From Paraburkholderia sp. FT54 (GTDB lineage: Bacteria; Pseudomonadota; Gammaproteobacteria; Burkholderiales; Burkholderiaceae): 64,000 nucleotides of DNA. The translations under genes were made by a program, and so were the position numbers. Position 1 is the stretch's first letter. Each line of letters opens with the position of its first letter. Where the stretch lies: contig NZ_CP134195.1 in NCBI RefSeq assembly GCF_031585635.1, forward strand, positions 682,001 to 746,000, in the 5' to 3' direction. The notes beneath the pieces were generated by a model that saw only the letters and a list, made by a program, of their open reading frames with translations, made no database searches and was not told the DNA's origin. This document shows positions 26,067-36,555 of the stretch, piece after piece.

Positions 26067-26523
26067 CGTGGCGACGCGCTCCCCAACGGCAAAGTCTGCA
26101 AAAGCACGCGGCGGCAAGCCGCGTAACACCGCGGCAGCATCGGCAGGGGAGCGCGCGGCGCGCTCCGCCGCCACTCCGGCAGCGGCCGACCCCGCGCTTG
26201 AATTCGCGACCGGCCCAGTTAGCGCCGACCATCAGCAAGAAGAATCCGGGGCGCCCCTCGTGCTCGCGGAGTTGAGCACCGCCGGCGAGGCAGCGGAATT
26301 GTCCGGCGCGGACACTGTGCAAATCGCCTCGTCCGCGGAACTCCCCGACGAGGAACTCGCCCCTCCACCGGCACCCCCCGTGCTGGTATCGAACACCGCT
26401 TCACTCAATAAAGCGACGCTGGTTTCAACCGGCGCGCAGCCCCCGGCAGCATCCTTCGGTGCGCAGCCTCCGCATCCGACTCGCAGCGCTCTTTCCAGCG
26501 ATCTCACCCAGACGAGGAGACTC
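26067..26523 (+). other. 457-bp pgk-pyk gap with an open Ala/Pro-rich frame fused to pyk
   Basis: A GTG at 26068, one base after the pgk stop, opens 152 codons that run without a stop in frame into pyk. The translation is rich in Ala, Pro, Ser and Glu, with acidic stretches, and looks disordered. My hand count of G/C at third positions is 106 of 152 (about 70 percent), lower than expected for strongly coding genes here. pyk has its own good ribosome site, so this may be spacer, an upstream peptide, or an N-terminal extension made from some messages. Confidence 0.4.
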
Positions 26524-27960
26524 ATGCATCGCGCCACCAAGATTGTCGCCACCATCGGCCCGGCTTCCAATACGCCGGAAATCCTGCTGCAAATGATTCA
26601 GGCAGGGCTGGACGTGGTGCGGCTCAATTTCTCGCACGGCACCGCCGACGACCACCGCCAGCGCGCCGAATTCGTGCGCGAGGCGGCCCGCCAGGCCGGC
26701 CGCGAAGTCGCCATCATGGCGGACCTGCAAGGCCCGAAAATCCGGGTCGGCAAATTTGAAAACGGCAAGATCATGCTGGTCGCCGGCGAGCCATTCGTTC
26801 TCGACGCCGATTGCGAACTCGGCAACGAGCAGCGCGCCGGTCTCGACTACAAAGACCTGCCGCGCGACCTGAAACCGGGCGACGTGCTGTTGCTCAACGA
26901 CGGCCTGATCGTCCTGAACGTTTCGCGTGTGATCGGCAACGAGATCCACACGATCGTCAAGATCGGCGGCGAGCTGTCGAACAACAAGGGCATCAACCGC
27001 CAGGGCGGCGGCCTGACCGCGCCAGCGCTGACCGCCAAGGACATGGAAGACATTCGCACCGCCATGTCGCTCGGCGTCGACTATGTCGCTGTGTCGTTCC
27101 CGAAGAACGCCACCGACATGGAAATGGCCCGCCAGCTGGCGAACATCGCCGGCGCGCCGTTCGGCATCAAGCCGAAGATGATCGCCAAGATCGAGCGTGC
27201 GGAAGCCATTCCGGCGCTGCAAGGCATCCTCGACTCGTCGGACGGCATCATGGTCGCGCGCGGCGATCTGGCCGTGGAGGTGGGGAATGCCGCAGTTCCC
27301 GCGCTGCAAAAGCGGATGATTCGTATGGCGCGCGAATCGAACAAGTTCGTGATCACCGCCACGCAAATGATGGAGTCGATGATCCACGCGCCGGTGCCGA
27401 CCCGCGCCGAGGTGTCGGACGTCGCCAACGCCGTGCTGGATGGCACGGACGCGGTGATGCTGTCGGCGGAATCGGCGGCGGGCAAGTATCCGGTGCAGAC
27501 CATCGAGACCATGGCGGCGATCTGTATCGAAGCTGAGAAGTCGGAGCAGTCGGAGCTGGACAAGGATTTCCTCGACCGCACGTTCACGCGGATCGACCAG
27601 TCGATCGCGATGGGCGCGCTGTTCACGGCGTTCCATCTCGGCGCGAAGGCGATTGTGGCGTTGACCGAATCCGGCTCGACCGCGCTGTGGATGTCGCGTC
27701 ATTGGACCCATGTGCCGATTTTCGCGCTCACGCCGCGGGTCGGCAGTGAACGGGCCATGGCGCTGTATCGCAACGTGACCTCGCTGCATCTGGACACCAA
27801 CACCGACCGCGACACCGCGTTGCAGCAGGCGTTGGAGACCGTGGTCAGCAAGGGCTATGCGTCGCACGGCGACATGGTGGTGCTGACCGTCGGCGAGCCG
27901 ATGGGTCAGGCCGGCGGCACGAATACGCTGAAGATCGTACGGGTCGGCGAACCGTATTGA
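26524..27960 (+). CDS. pyk: pyruvate kinase
   Basis: A 478-residue enzyme making pyruvate and ATP from PEP. The start MHRATKIVATIGPAS is that of the family, with GAGGAG at 26513-26518. Catalytic and metal residues lie in VRLNFSHGT, ADLQGPKIRVG, the Lys/Glu motif MIAKIERAEAI, DGIMVARGDLAVEVG, ATQMMESMIHAPVPTRAE and the K+-site region NAVLDGTDAVMLSAE. The C-terminal regulatory domain is present. The open frame continues upstream for 152 codons toward pgk. Confidence 0.97.
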   Translation: MHRATKIVATIGPASNTPEILLQMIQAGLDVVRLNFSHGTADDHRQRAEFVREAARQAGREVAIMADLQGPKIRVGKFENGKIMLVAGEPFVLDADCELGNEQRAGLDYKDLPRDLKPGDVLLLNDGLIVLNVSRVIGNEIHTIVKIGGELSNNKGINRQGGGLTAPALTAKDMEDIRTAMSLGVDYVAVSFPKNATDMEMARQLANIAGAPFGIKPKMIAKIERAEAIPALQGILDSSDGIMVARGDLAVEVGNAAVPALQKRMIRMARESNKFVITATQMMESMIHAPVPTRAEVSDVANAVLDGTDAVMLSAESAAGKYPVQTIETMAAICIEAEKSEQSELDKDFLDRTFTRIDQSIAMGALFTAFHLGAKAIVALTESGSTALWMSRHWTHVPIFALTPRVGSERAMALYRNVTSLHLDTNTDRDTALQQALETVVSKGYASHGDMVVLTVGEPMGQAGGTNTLKIVRVGEPY

Positions 27961-28326
27961 TCGCACTGCGTGCAACCAGCGTTAGCGCTAAAAGCGCCGA
28001 CGCTGGTCGACACTGAAGTCGGCTCGATCGGCACGCACTGCGTCGGGCCAGAGTGCGCTGCGTGGGACCGGAGCAAGCGCTGAAGCACCAACTCCGGATC
28101 GACAAAGCGCCGAAGCGCCAACTCTGGCCGACACAGGTCTGATTGTGCGAAGCAGGCTGCCATGCCCCGCGAGAGGCGGCGCACAGGCTCGGATCGCGCG
28201 TTGCAGCGGCAAGGACCGCTCCGCGCTTTAGAGAATGTGTGAACGGGTGTGCAGCTTGCTTCGCGATAAAATCGCCCAAAAGATGCCGACGGCACAAGAA
28301 TTCGTTTCAATCTATGGAGTTAAAGC
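27961..28326 (+). other. 366-bp pyk-fba intergenic region
   Basis: No gene is visible. It holds repetitive short words around GCGCCGACGCTGG, the imperfect tandem repeat at 28078-28136, and a -10-like TAAAAT at 28267-28272 about 55 bp before fba. GGAG precedes the fba start. Confidence 0.5.
28078..28136. repeat. imperfect tandem repeat, two ~30-bp units
   Basis: Unit 1 (28078-28107) and unit 2 (28108-28136) share CGC-GAAGC-CCAACTC and GACA-AG with a few substitutions and one deletion. A related fragment occurs upstream near 27988. Confidence 0.5.
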
Positions 28327-29391
28327 ATGCCTCTCGTATCAATGCGTCAACTGCTGGACCACGCCGCTGAAAACGGCTATGGCCTTCCGGCATTCAACGT
28401 GAACAATCTGGAGCAAGTGCAGGCGATCATGGCGGCGGCCGACAAGGTCAACGCACCGGTCATCATGCAGGCGTCGGCCGGCGCGCGTAAGTACGCGGGC
28501 GAAGCGTTCCTGCGTCACCTGATCGAAGCCGCGGTCGAGTCGTATCCGCATATTCCGGTCGTGATGCACCAGGACCACGGGCAGTCGCCGGCGGTCTGCA
28601 TGGCGGCGATCCGCAGCGGCTTCACCAGCGTGATGATGGACGGTTCGCTCGAAGCGGACGGCAAGACGGTCGCTTCGTACGAATACAACGTCGAGGTCTC
28701 GCGCAAGGTCGTGGAAGCAGCGCACTCGATCGGCATCACGGTGGAAGCGGAACTGGGCGTGCTCGGTTCGCTGGAAACCATGAAGGGCGACAAGGAAGAC
28801 GGCCACGGCGCGGAAGGCACTATGACGCGCGAGCAGCTGTTGACCGACCCGGAGCAGGCGGCCGACTTCGTCAAGCTGACGCAATGCGACGCGCTGGCCA
28901 TCGCGATCGGTACGTCGCACGGCGCGTACAAGTTCAGCAAGAAGCCCACGGGCGACATTCTGTCGATCCAGCGCATCAAGGAAATTCACCAGCGCATTCC
29001 GAACACGCACCTCGTGATGCACGGTTCGTCGTCGGTGCCGCAGGAACTGCTGGCTGAAATCCGCGAATTCGGCGGCGACATGAAGGAAACTTACGGCGTG
29101 CCTGTCGAGGAAATCCAGGAAGGCATCAAGAACGGCGTGCGCAAGGTCAATATCGACACCGACCTGCGTCTGGCCATCACCGGCGCGATCCGCCGCTACA
29201 TGGCGACCAATCCGGGCAAGTTCGATCCGCGCGATTATCTGAAGCCGGCGCGCGAAGCGGCGATGAAGATCTGTGTCGAGCGCTACATGCAATTCGGCTG
29301 CGAAGGCCAGGCTGGCAAGATCAAGCCGGTTTCGCTTGATAAAATCGCGGAGAAGTACAAAGCAGGCGAGCTCGCGCAAGTCGTCCGCTAA
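28327..29391 (+). CDS. fba: class II fructose-bisphosphate aldolase (Calvin-cycle subtype)
   Basis: A 354-residue zinc-dependent aldolase splitting fructose 1,6-bisphosphate to DHAP and glyceraldehyde 3-phosphate. Features: [12 protein letters not shown], catalytic [14 protein letters not shown] with Asp and the zinc His, [27 protein letters not shown] with the zinc His, HGSSSVP, and [14 protein letters not shown]. Length and sequence are of the CbbA/FbaA subtype of beta-proteobacteria. The gene follows pgk and pyk and ends before a pair of hairpins. Confidence 0.97.
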   Translation: MPLVSMRQLLDHAAENGYGLPAFNVNNLEQVQAIMAAADKVNAPVIMQASAGARKYAGEAFLRHLIEAAVESYPHIPVVMHQDHGQSPAVCMAAIRSGFTSVMMDGSLEADGKTVASYEYNVEVSRKVVEAAHSIGITVEAELGVLGSLETMKGDKEDGHGAEGTMTREQLLTDPEQAADFVKLTQCDALAIAIGTSHGAYKFSKKPTGDILSIQRIKEIHQRIPNTHLVMHGSSSVPQELLAEIREFGGDMKETYGVPVEEIQEGIKNGVRKVNIDTDLRLAITGAIRRYMATNPGKFDPRDYLKPAREAAMKICVERYMQFGCEGQAGKIKPVSLDKIAEKYKAGELAQVVR

Positions 29392-29409
29392 GCTATCTAT
29401 AGGCTCCGC

Positions 29410-29429
29410 ACCTGGCCGTTTGGCCAGGT
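29410..29429 (+). terminator. hairpin after fba
   Basis: ACCTGGCC (29410-29417) pairs with GGCCAGGT (29422-29429), 4-nt loop, only a short T-poor tail. May act with the next hairpin. Confidence 0.45.
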
Positions 29430-29440
29430 TGTCGTTAGAT

Positions 29441-29480
29441 CGCCGTTCCCGCATCATCCGGGGAACGGCGTTTCCCTTTT
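29441..29480 (+). terminator. terminator-like hairpin between fba and purC
   Basis: A perfect 10-bp stem CGCCGTTCCC (29441-29450) with GGGAACGGCG (29461-29470), 10-nt loop, followed by TTTCCCTTTT. Confidence 0.7.
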
Positions 29481-29523
29481 GTTCCGGTCACACTTTTTGC
29501 CTCACTTTTAGCGAACCACGACG

Positions 29524-30414
29524 ATGTCTACCCTCTACGAATCCACGCTCCGCTCGCTGCCGCTGCTCGGCCGCGGTAAAGTCCGCGACAACTATGCGGT
29601 GGGCAACGACCAGTTGCTGATCGTCACGACCGACCGTCTGTCGGCGTTCGACGTCATCATGGGCGAGCCGATTCCGAATAAGGGACGCGTGCTCAACGAA
29701 ATGGCGAACTTCTGGTTCGAGAAACTGAAGCATGTGGTGCCGAACCACCTGACGGGCGTCGCGCCCGAATCCGTGGTGGCGGCGGACGAGGTCGAGCAGG
29801 TCAAGGGCCGCGCGGTCGTCGTGAAGCGCCTGGAACCGATCCTCGTCGAAGCCGTGGTGCGCGGCTATCTGGCCGGCAGCGGCTGGAAAGACTACCAGGC
29901 AACCGGTTCGGTGTGCGGCGTCGAACTGCCGCCGGGCCTGCAGAACGCGCAAAAGCTGCCTGAGCCGATTTTCACGCCGGCAGCCAAGGCCGAAATGGGC
30001 CATCACGACGAAAACATCACTTACAACGAGATGGAACGCCGCATCGGCACCGAACTCTCGGCCACGATCCGCGACATCTCGATCAAGCTGTACAAGGAAG
30101 CCGCTGATTACGCGGCCACGCGCGGCATCATCATTGCGGATACGAAGTTCGAATTCGGTCTGGACAATCACGGCAAGCTGTATCTGATGGACGAGGCGCT
30201 GACCGCGGACTCGTCGCGCTTCTGGCCGGCCGACCAGTATCAGGTCGGCACCAATCCGCCGTCGTTCGACAAGCAGTTCGTGCGCGACTGGCTCGAAACC
30301 CAGCCGTGGAAGAAAGAGCCGCCGGCGCCGAAGCTGCCGGACGACGTGGTCACGAAGACAGGCGAGAAGTACCAGGAAGCGCTCGAACGCCTGACCGGGC
30401 ATAAGCTCGCCTGA
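29524..30414 (+). CDS. purC: SAICAR synthetase
   Basis: A 296-residue enzyme joining aspartate to CAIR with ATP in purine synthesis. Motifs: [21 protein letters not shown] at the nucleotide loop, [31 protein letters not shown], and [11 protein letters not shown] then [13 protein letters not shown]. Length matches the monomeric bacterial/yeast-like type. It heads purC-purE-purK-sua5. Confidence 0.98.
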   Translation: MSTLYESTLRSLPLLGRGKVRDNYAVGNDQLLIVTTDRLSAFDVIMGEPIPNKGRVLNEMANFWFEKLKHVVPNHLTGVAPESVVAADEVEQVKGRAVVVKRLEPILVEAVVRGYLAGSGWKDYQATGSVCGVELPPGLQNAQKLPEPIFTPAAKAEMGHHDENITYNEMERRIGTELSATIRDISIKLYKEAADYAATRGIIIADTKFEFGLDNHGKLYLMDEALTADSSRFWPADQYQVGTNPPSFDKQFVRDWLETQPWKKEPPAPKLPDDVVTKTGEKYQEALERLTGHKLA

Positions 30415-30512
30415 TTACGCGCATCCGCTGGATTCGCATTGCATGAGACTACGCCGGACCTGGCGCGAAGCGACAGGTCCGGGGCGCTCTCGAGAAACAA
30501 GGAAGCCGTAAG

Positions 30513-31031
30513 ATGAGTGAAGCTCAAACCGCCCATACGCATGGCGCGCCGGTTATTGGCGTGCTGATGGGCTCCAGTTCCGACTGGGAAGTCATGAAGA
30601 ACGCCGTGGCCGTTCTGCAGGAATTCGGCGTGCCCTACGAAGCGAAGGTCGTGTCCGCGCACCGCATGCCCGACGAAATGTTCGCCTATGCTGAAAGCGC
30701 GCGCGAGCGCGGCATTCGCGCGATCATTGCCGGCGCGGGCGGCGCGGCGCATCTGCCCGGCATGCTGGCCGCCAAGACCACGGTGCCGGTGCTCGGCGTG
30801 CCGGTAGCGAGCAAGTACCTGAAGGGCGTCGATTCGTTGCATTCGATCGTGCAGATGCCCAAGGGCGTGCCGGTCGCCACGTTTGCCATCGGCGAAGCAG
30901 GCGCGGCGAACGCGGCGCTGTTCGCCGTGTCGCTTCTGAGCGGCACGAGCGACGAGTATGCGGAGAAACTGGCGGCGTTCCGCGTGCGCCAGAATGAAGC
31001 GGCCCACGCCATGGTGTTGCCGGCGCTGTAA
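30513..31031 (+). CDS. purE: N5-carboxyaminoimidazole ribonucleotide mutase
   Basis: A 172-residue class I PurE converting N5-CAIR to CAIR. Signatures are [25 protein letters not shown] with the catalytic His, [15 protein letters not shown], and [24 protein letters not shown], which ends at the family's conserved loop. AAGGAAG precedes the ATG. The next gene is its partner purK. Confidence 0.98.
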   Translation: MSEAQTAHTHGAPVIGVLMGSSSDWEVMKNAVAVLQEFGVPYEAKVVSAHRMPDEMFAYAESARERGIRAIIAGAGGAAHLPGMLAAKTTVPVLGVPVASKYLKGVDSLHSIVQMPKGVPVATFAIGEAGAANAALFAVSLLSGTSDEYAEKLAAFRVRQNEAAHAMVLPAL

Positions 31032-32345
<1,314 letters not shown>

Positions 32346-32355
32346 CACGAGCGCC

Positions 32356-33396
32356 ATGCCGGATCAACAGAAACCCGCCGAAGGTGCCTTGCCAGTCAGC
32401 GCCGCGCAGATCGAACACGCGGCGGCGCTGCTCGACGCGGGAGATCTGGTCGCGTTTCCCACGGAGACGGTGTACGGCCTGGGTGGCGACGCCGAGAGTC
32501 CCGATGCGGTTGCGCGCATCTACGCGGCAAAGGGCAGGCCGGCGAATCATCCGGTGATCGTGCATCTCGCGCCGCAAGGCGATCCGAACTACTGGGTCGA
32601 GCAATTGCCCGCGGAGGCGCAACGGTTGATCGACGCCTTCTGGCCGGGACCGCTCACGTTGATCCTGAAGCGCGCCGCGCGCATTCCGGCGGCGGTGAGC
32701 GGCGGTCAGGATTCAGTGGGACTACGTTGCCCATCGCATCCTGTCGCGCAAGCGTTGCTCGAGGCGTTCAGCGCATTGCGCAGCGGACATGGCGGTGTCG
32801 CGGCGCCGTCGGCGAACCGGTTTGGTCATGTGAGCCCGACCACGGCGCAACATGTGCGCGACGAATTCGGCGATGCGATTCATGTGCTGGACGGCGGCGC
32901 GTCGGACGTTGGTATCGAATCGACCATTGTGGATTTGTCGCGCGGTTTTCCGGCGCTTTTGAGGCCGGGGCGTGTGAGTCCGCAAGATATCGCCGACGTG
33001 CTCGGCGAGGCGCCGCGTTTGCCGGACGGCTCGGATGCGACCGCGCCGCGGGCTTCCGGCACGTTGAAGGCGCACTACGCGCCGCGTACGCCTTTGGCGC
33101 TATTGCCCTTCGTCGCGCTGGAGCCTTTGCTTGCCGCGCGGCAAGCGGATGAGCGCGTGGCGTTGGTGGCGCGGGCGTCGCGTGCCGGACATTGGGCCGA
33201 TGCCGAAGGTGTGCATTTCATCGCCGCGCCTGAGGATCCGCATGTCTATGCTCGTGAATTGTATGGTTTGCTGAGGGCTCTTGATCGCGCAAATGTCACG
33301 CGGATTCTGATCGAGAAGCTGCCGGATACGATTGAGTGGATTGCTGTTAATGATCGGTTGGGGCGGGCGGCGGCTGCTTTTGAAGCGCAAGGGTGA
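32356..33396 (+). CDS. sua5: L-threonylcarbamoyladenylate synthase (Sua5/TsaC type)
   Basis: A 346-residue enzyme that makes threonylcarbamoyl-AMP for the t6A modification of tRNAs reading ANN codons. The YrdC domain (about 20-210) contains VAFPTETVYGLGGDA, KGRPANHPVIVHL, WPGPLTLIL and the KxR-type nucleotide loop SVGLRCPSHPVA. A C-terminal Sua5 domain follows (about 230-346), which distinguishes it from the short TsaC. It is the last gene of the pur operon. Its stop is followed by the inverted-repeat element. Confidence 0.96.
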   Translation: MPDQQKPAEGALPVSAAQIEHAAALLDAGDLVAFPTETVYGLGGDAESPDAVARIYAAKGRPANHPVIVHLAPQGDPNYWVEQLPAEAQRLIDAFWPGPLTLILKRAARIPAAVSGGQDSVGLRCPSHPVAQALLEAFSALRSGHGGVAAPSANRFGHVSPTTAQHVRDEFGDAIHVLDGGASDVGIESTIVDLSRGFPALLRPGRVSPQDIADVLGEAPRLPDGSDATAPRASGTLKAHYAPRTPLALLPFVALEPLLAARQADERVALVARASRAGHWADAEGVHFIAAPEDPHVYARELYGLLRALDRANVTRILIEKLPDTIEWIAVNDRLGRAAAAFEAQG

Positions 33397-33449
33397 TGGG
33401 GTGGGGTTTTTTTTGCCTGTGCGGTGCCCTTTTCTGGTTGGCGGCGGTG

Positions 33450-33649
33450 TTGGCCTTTCCTTGATTTGTTAGTGGTTTATTAGTGTTGCCCCTGTGCGGG
33501 GCGGCACCTACTTTTCTTTGCCGGCCGCAAAGAAAAGTAGGCAAAAGAAAGCGGCTCACACCGCTAATTCTTAAGCGGGTCCCCCGCGCAGTCGCGGTAG
33601 TGGAGCATCTGGAATCCGTGTTCTCGCGCATTCGACACGAGTGACAAGG
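33450..33649 (-). repeat. left arm of 200-bp inverted repeat
   Basis: Reverse complement of 33834-34033. I count 11 mismatches and no indels in 200 positions. Ten of the mismatches lie in the inner 75 bp; the outer 125 bp differ at one position. Confidence 0.95.
33507..33541. repeat. REP-like perfect palindrome, copy 1
   Basis: A 15-bp stem CCTACTTTTCTTTGC with GCAAAGAAAAGTAGG around a 5-nt GC loop, inside the left arm. Confidence 0.9.
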
Positions 33650-33833
33650 GCGTCATACTTCCGGCGGCGCTGCGCGCGCCGAAGGGCACTCATAAAACCA
33701 TCTGCTGTTTTTTCTCTGGCGACCGATTCGGCGAGGCGAAGCCGATCGCCCACGACGCAAAACCAGCGAAGCCCCGCTTTCCCATGCATATCCATCCGCG
33801 ACGCGCGCAGCGCGGAGTGGGAGCTGATGAGCG

Positions 33834-34033
33834 CCTTGTCAGTCACGCCGAATGCGCGAGAACACAGATTCCAGATGCACCATTACCGCGGCTGTGCGAG
33901 GGACCCGCTTAAGAATTAGCGGTGTGAGCCGCTTTCTTTTGCCTACTTTTCTTTGCGGCCGGCAAAGAAAAGTAGGTGCCGCCCCGCACAGGGGCAACGC
34001 TAATAAACCACTAACAAATCAAGGAAAGGCCAA
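33834..34033 (+). repeat. right arm of 200-bp inverted repeat
   Basis: Inverted copy of 33450-33649 (189/200 identical by my count). It begins CCTTGTCAGTC at the spacer and ends GGAAAGGCCAA at the GDSL side. Confidence 0.95.
33942..33976. repeat. REP-like perfect palindrome, copy 2
   Basis: Same 15-bp stem as at 33507-33541 in opposite orientation, with 5-nt GC loop. Confidence 0.9.
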
Positions 34034-34057
34034 AACCAAAGCCCGGCCCCCCTCAAT

Positions 34058-35311
34058 TCACTTCCCCAACCCCGTCGCCGCGATCTGCTGCTGCACGTAC
34101 TGCGCGAACAACGCATTCAGATGCGTGCTCGGATGAACCGTATCCGCAAACATGTAAGTCTGGTCAGCGCCGGCTACCGTATAAGTCTGCGGCGAGCAGA
34201 ACAGCGACGAGCCGAACTGCGCGCCGTATTGCGCCGGGGTCAACCCGTTCGTCGCGCTCGGATTGGCGGTGGCGTACGCGGTTGCATTGTTCTGCATCGA
34301 CGTCAGGTTACAAGCCGTGCCCGTGTTGGACACCGTGAAGCCTAGCGCCTGGTAGTTCTGCACCTGCTGATCGATCCACGTGAACGCATCGACCACGATG
34401 ACCTTGCCCGTACCCACCAAGCCGAGGGCCGTCAGGTTCTGGACCAGCAGGTAGTTATACGCCGCGGAAATCCCAGACAGCAGTGCAGCGCTGCCAGGCG
34501 TGCTCACGTCGGCTGCGACGCCGAGCGGCGCACTGCCGATGTCCGGCACCGTCGACACCACCACATGGGTCGCGCCCGAGTTGACGATGGTCTGGATTTG
34601 CGCGGCGAGCTGCGTGGCGGCCTGCGCGATCTGCGGGTTGGCCAACCGCTGCAGGTAGCCGACGATAAACGCCACCTGGCCCGCCTGCGAGTTCGGCAGC
34701 TTGCCGGTCCGCACGAGCACCGGGTATTGCGTCTGCAGCGCGGCGCCGAGCGCCGCCAGATTGCCGCTGCCCTCCGCGAACTGGAAGATGTCGTTCGCAC
34801 CGCCGTTGATCAGCACGAGCTGGTTCGCGTTGAAGCTCGTATGCGCGCCCAGGTAGTTGGCCACCTGCGTCACCACCGGCACGGTCGTCGCGGCCATGCT
34901 ATTAGGCGCCCAACCTTTGCCTTGGGCGTTGACGACGTCCGAGCCGCCTTGCGCATAGCCGAAGCCGCCCGCTGCGACCAGCGGTTGGCCAAAGCCGCCG
35001 AGGTACGCCGGCGTCAACGTGTCGCCGTAGTACTCCGCGACCTTCTGCGTCCACACTTCACCCGGGTTCGTCGTGAAGCGGCCGCCGCCGAAGCTCCCCT
35101 GAATCACCGGCGCGTACGTGCCGACATCCGACAGGCTGTCGCCGAACGACACGACCTGCAATTTCACCCCGCCTGCGGGCGTGCTGCTCGCATTGTTGTT
35201 GTTATCGCTGCCCCCGCCGCAAGCCGCGAGCAGGGCGAATGCCGTGCTGGCAATGGCGATCTGCGTCACGCGCAGCCAATGTTCTTGTTTCCGCGATGCT
35301 GTGTGCTTCAT
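34058..35311 (-). CDS. GDSL/SGNH-family lipoprotein esterase
   Basis: A 417-residue exported hydrolase. The N-terminus has a lipoprotein signal with lipobox LLAAC (Cys about 31), followed by GGGSDNNNN. Block I VVSFGDSLSDVGTY holds the nucleophile Ser, block III has INGGANDIFQ with the oxyanion Gly/Asn, and block V FADTVHPSTHLN holds Asp and His. It probably sits on the outer membrane and cleaves lipids or esters. The gene is convergent with sua5 across the inverted-repeat element. Confidence 0.93.
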   Translation of the reverse strand: MKHTASRKQEHWLRVTQIAIASTAFALLAACGGGSDNNNNASSTPAGGVKLQVVSFGDSLSDVGTYAPVIQGSFGGGRFTTNPGEVWTQKVAEYYGDTLTPAYLGGFGQPLVAAGGFGYAQGGSDVVNAQGKGWAPNSMAATTVPVVTQVANYLGAHTSFNANQLVLINGGANDIFQFAEGSGNLAALGAALQTQYPVLVRTGKLPNSQAGQVAFIVGYLQRLANPQIAQAATQLAAQIQTIVNSGATHVVVSTVPDIGSAPLGVAADVSTPGSAALLSGISAAYNYLLVQNLTALGLVGTGKVIVVDAFTWIDQQVQNYQALGFTVSNTGTACNLTSMQNNATAYATANPSATNGLTPAQYGAQFGSSLFCSPQTYTVAGADQTYMFADTVHPSTHLNALFAQYVQQQIAATGLGK

Positions 35312-35404
35312 GTTGACTTCATCTCCTCGTATGTGTGGCCCTATGCCATGTGTTGCAGGCAGCGCCCACCGCTTAGGCGGCGTGGCGACAGCTTACAGAA
35401 TCTT

Positions 35405-36367
35405 CTACGGCCTGCGCGGTGTTTGAAACGCTGCCGTATGGTCTTTGCTCGCGCGAATCGCTTCGCCCGAATTGTCGTTTGCATCCGCGCGTGATACCGA
35501 TGAACCGGCGGCGCGCCGCGCATGATAATCGGTAGCCCACGCGGGCGGCGCAAACAGCGCGCGCAGCTTGTCGCGCCAGCCGGGCACGCTCGCGAAATCG
35601 GCGGCCATCGACGCCCATTCGTGAAACGTCGCCTTCAGCGGGTTGTAAGTGTGAAGCGGCTCGACGATGCCGTAGACCGGCGCATCGCGCGGATCTTCGT
35701 CGACATAGCTGCCGAACAGGCGATCCCAGATCACCAGCACGCCGGCATAGTTGCGGTCGATATAGCGGTCGTTGCGCGCGTGATGCACGCGATGAATCGA
35801 CGGCGTGTTGAACACATATTCGAGCCAGCCGAGTTTGCCGATGGCCTGCGTATGCACGAAAAACTGAAAGCCGAGATTGATCAGCACGATCGCGACGATC
35901 TGCTTCGGCGGAAAACCGAGCACGGCAAGCGGCGTCCAGAAGAGCCACATGCCCGCGATCGGATACATGAGGCTCTGGCGGAACGCGGTCGAAAAATTCA
36001 TGCGCTCCGACGAGTGATGCACGACATGCGCGGCCCACAGCCAGCGCACGCGATGGCTGCAGCGATGGAACACGTAGTAGAGCAGATCCTGCGCGACGAA
36101 CAGCACGACGAACGAGACCCAACTCGCTTGCCATGTGTAGATGCGATAGTGATCGTAGAAGAACGCGTAGAACGGAATGATGGCGAGCCACGCGAGCTTG
36201 TCGGCGGCTTGCTGCAGCAGCGCGAGCGCGGCGTTGCAGAGCGTGTCGCGCCAGCTATAGAGTTGCGCGCCCGGGTGCGTGCGCCGCAGGTGCCACGCCT
36301 CCCAGCCGATGCATGCGAGAAAGACTGGCGCCATGGCGAGCAGCAGCAATTCGGCATCGAATTGCAT
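35405..36367 (-). CDS. sterol desaturase / fatty acid hydroxylase family protein
   Basis: A 320-residue membrane protein with the tri-histidine di-iron pattern: YVFHRCSHRVRWLW (HxxxH), AAHVVHHSSERMN (HxxHH) and STSIHRVHHARN-like (here TPSIHRVHHARNDRY). Four to five membrane helices precede and separate the motifs. Relatives hydroxylate or desaturate lipids with O2; substrate unknown. The C-terminal 40 residues are polar. The gap to dacB is 188 bp, with no clear site. Confidence 0.92.
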   Translation of the reverse strand: MQFDAELLLLAMAPVFLACIGWEAWHLRRTHPGAQLYSWRDTLCNAALALLQQAADKLAWLAIIPFYAFFYDHYRIYTWQASWVSFVVLFVAQDLLYYVFHRCSHRVRWLWAAHVVHHSSERMNFSTAFRQSLMYPIAGMWLFWTPLAVLGFPPKQIVAIVLINLGFQFFVHTQAIGKLGWLEYVFNTPSIHRVHHARNDRYIDRNYAGVLVIWDRLFGSYVDEDPRDAPVYGIVEPLHTYNPLKATFHEWASMAADFASVPGWRDKLRALFAPPAWATDYHARRAAGSSVSRADANDNSGEAIRASKDHTAAFQTPRRP

Positions 36368-36555
36368 GGTGTCTTCCTCCGTGGTCCCTGGCCGCCGCGC
36401 TCTGCGCAGCGGGTGTTGTCGTTATTGTTCGAGCGGGACCGCAACCGGTGCACGGTCCCGGCGTCACGTTCAGCGTCTTACGCGCGCCTCAAACACTGCC
36501 CGACAGCGTACACGCTTGAGCACGTTGCCGCGCGCGGCTTCGCTAGAAGGAACAC

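Larger units (their letters stand above)
33397..34057. other. 661-bp convergent intergenic region holding a 584-bp inverted-repeat element
   Basis: The region between the convergent sua5 and GDSL genes contains two inverted 200-bp arms (33450-33649 and 33834-34033) around a 184-bp spacer. Short open frames in the arms encode near-identical Arg/Cys-rich peptides in opposite directions. Another frame covers the spacer on the minus strand. None has a ribosome site; I take them as chance frames of a repeat. Confidence 0.8.

Noticed and set aside
33440..34045. Target-site duplication flanking the inverted-repeat element
   Set aside because: The bases outside the arms (GGCGGCGGTG and AACCAAAGCC) do not match, so insertion by a classical transposase is not shown.
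33571..34136. Open frames of about 90 codons inside the inverted-repeat element as protein genes
   Set aside because: The same peptide appears in both arms in opposite directions, without ribosome sites; it follows from the repeat itself.
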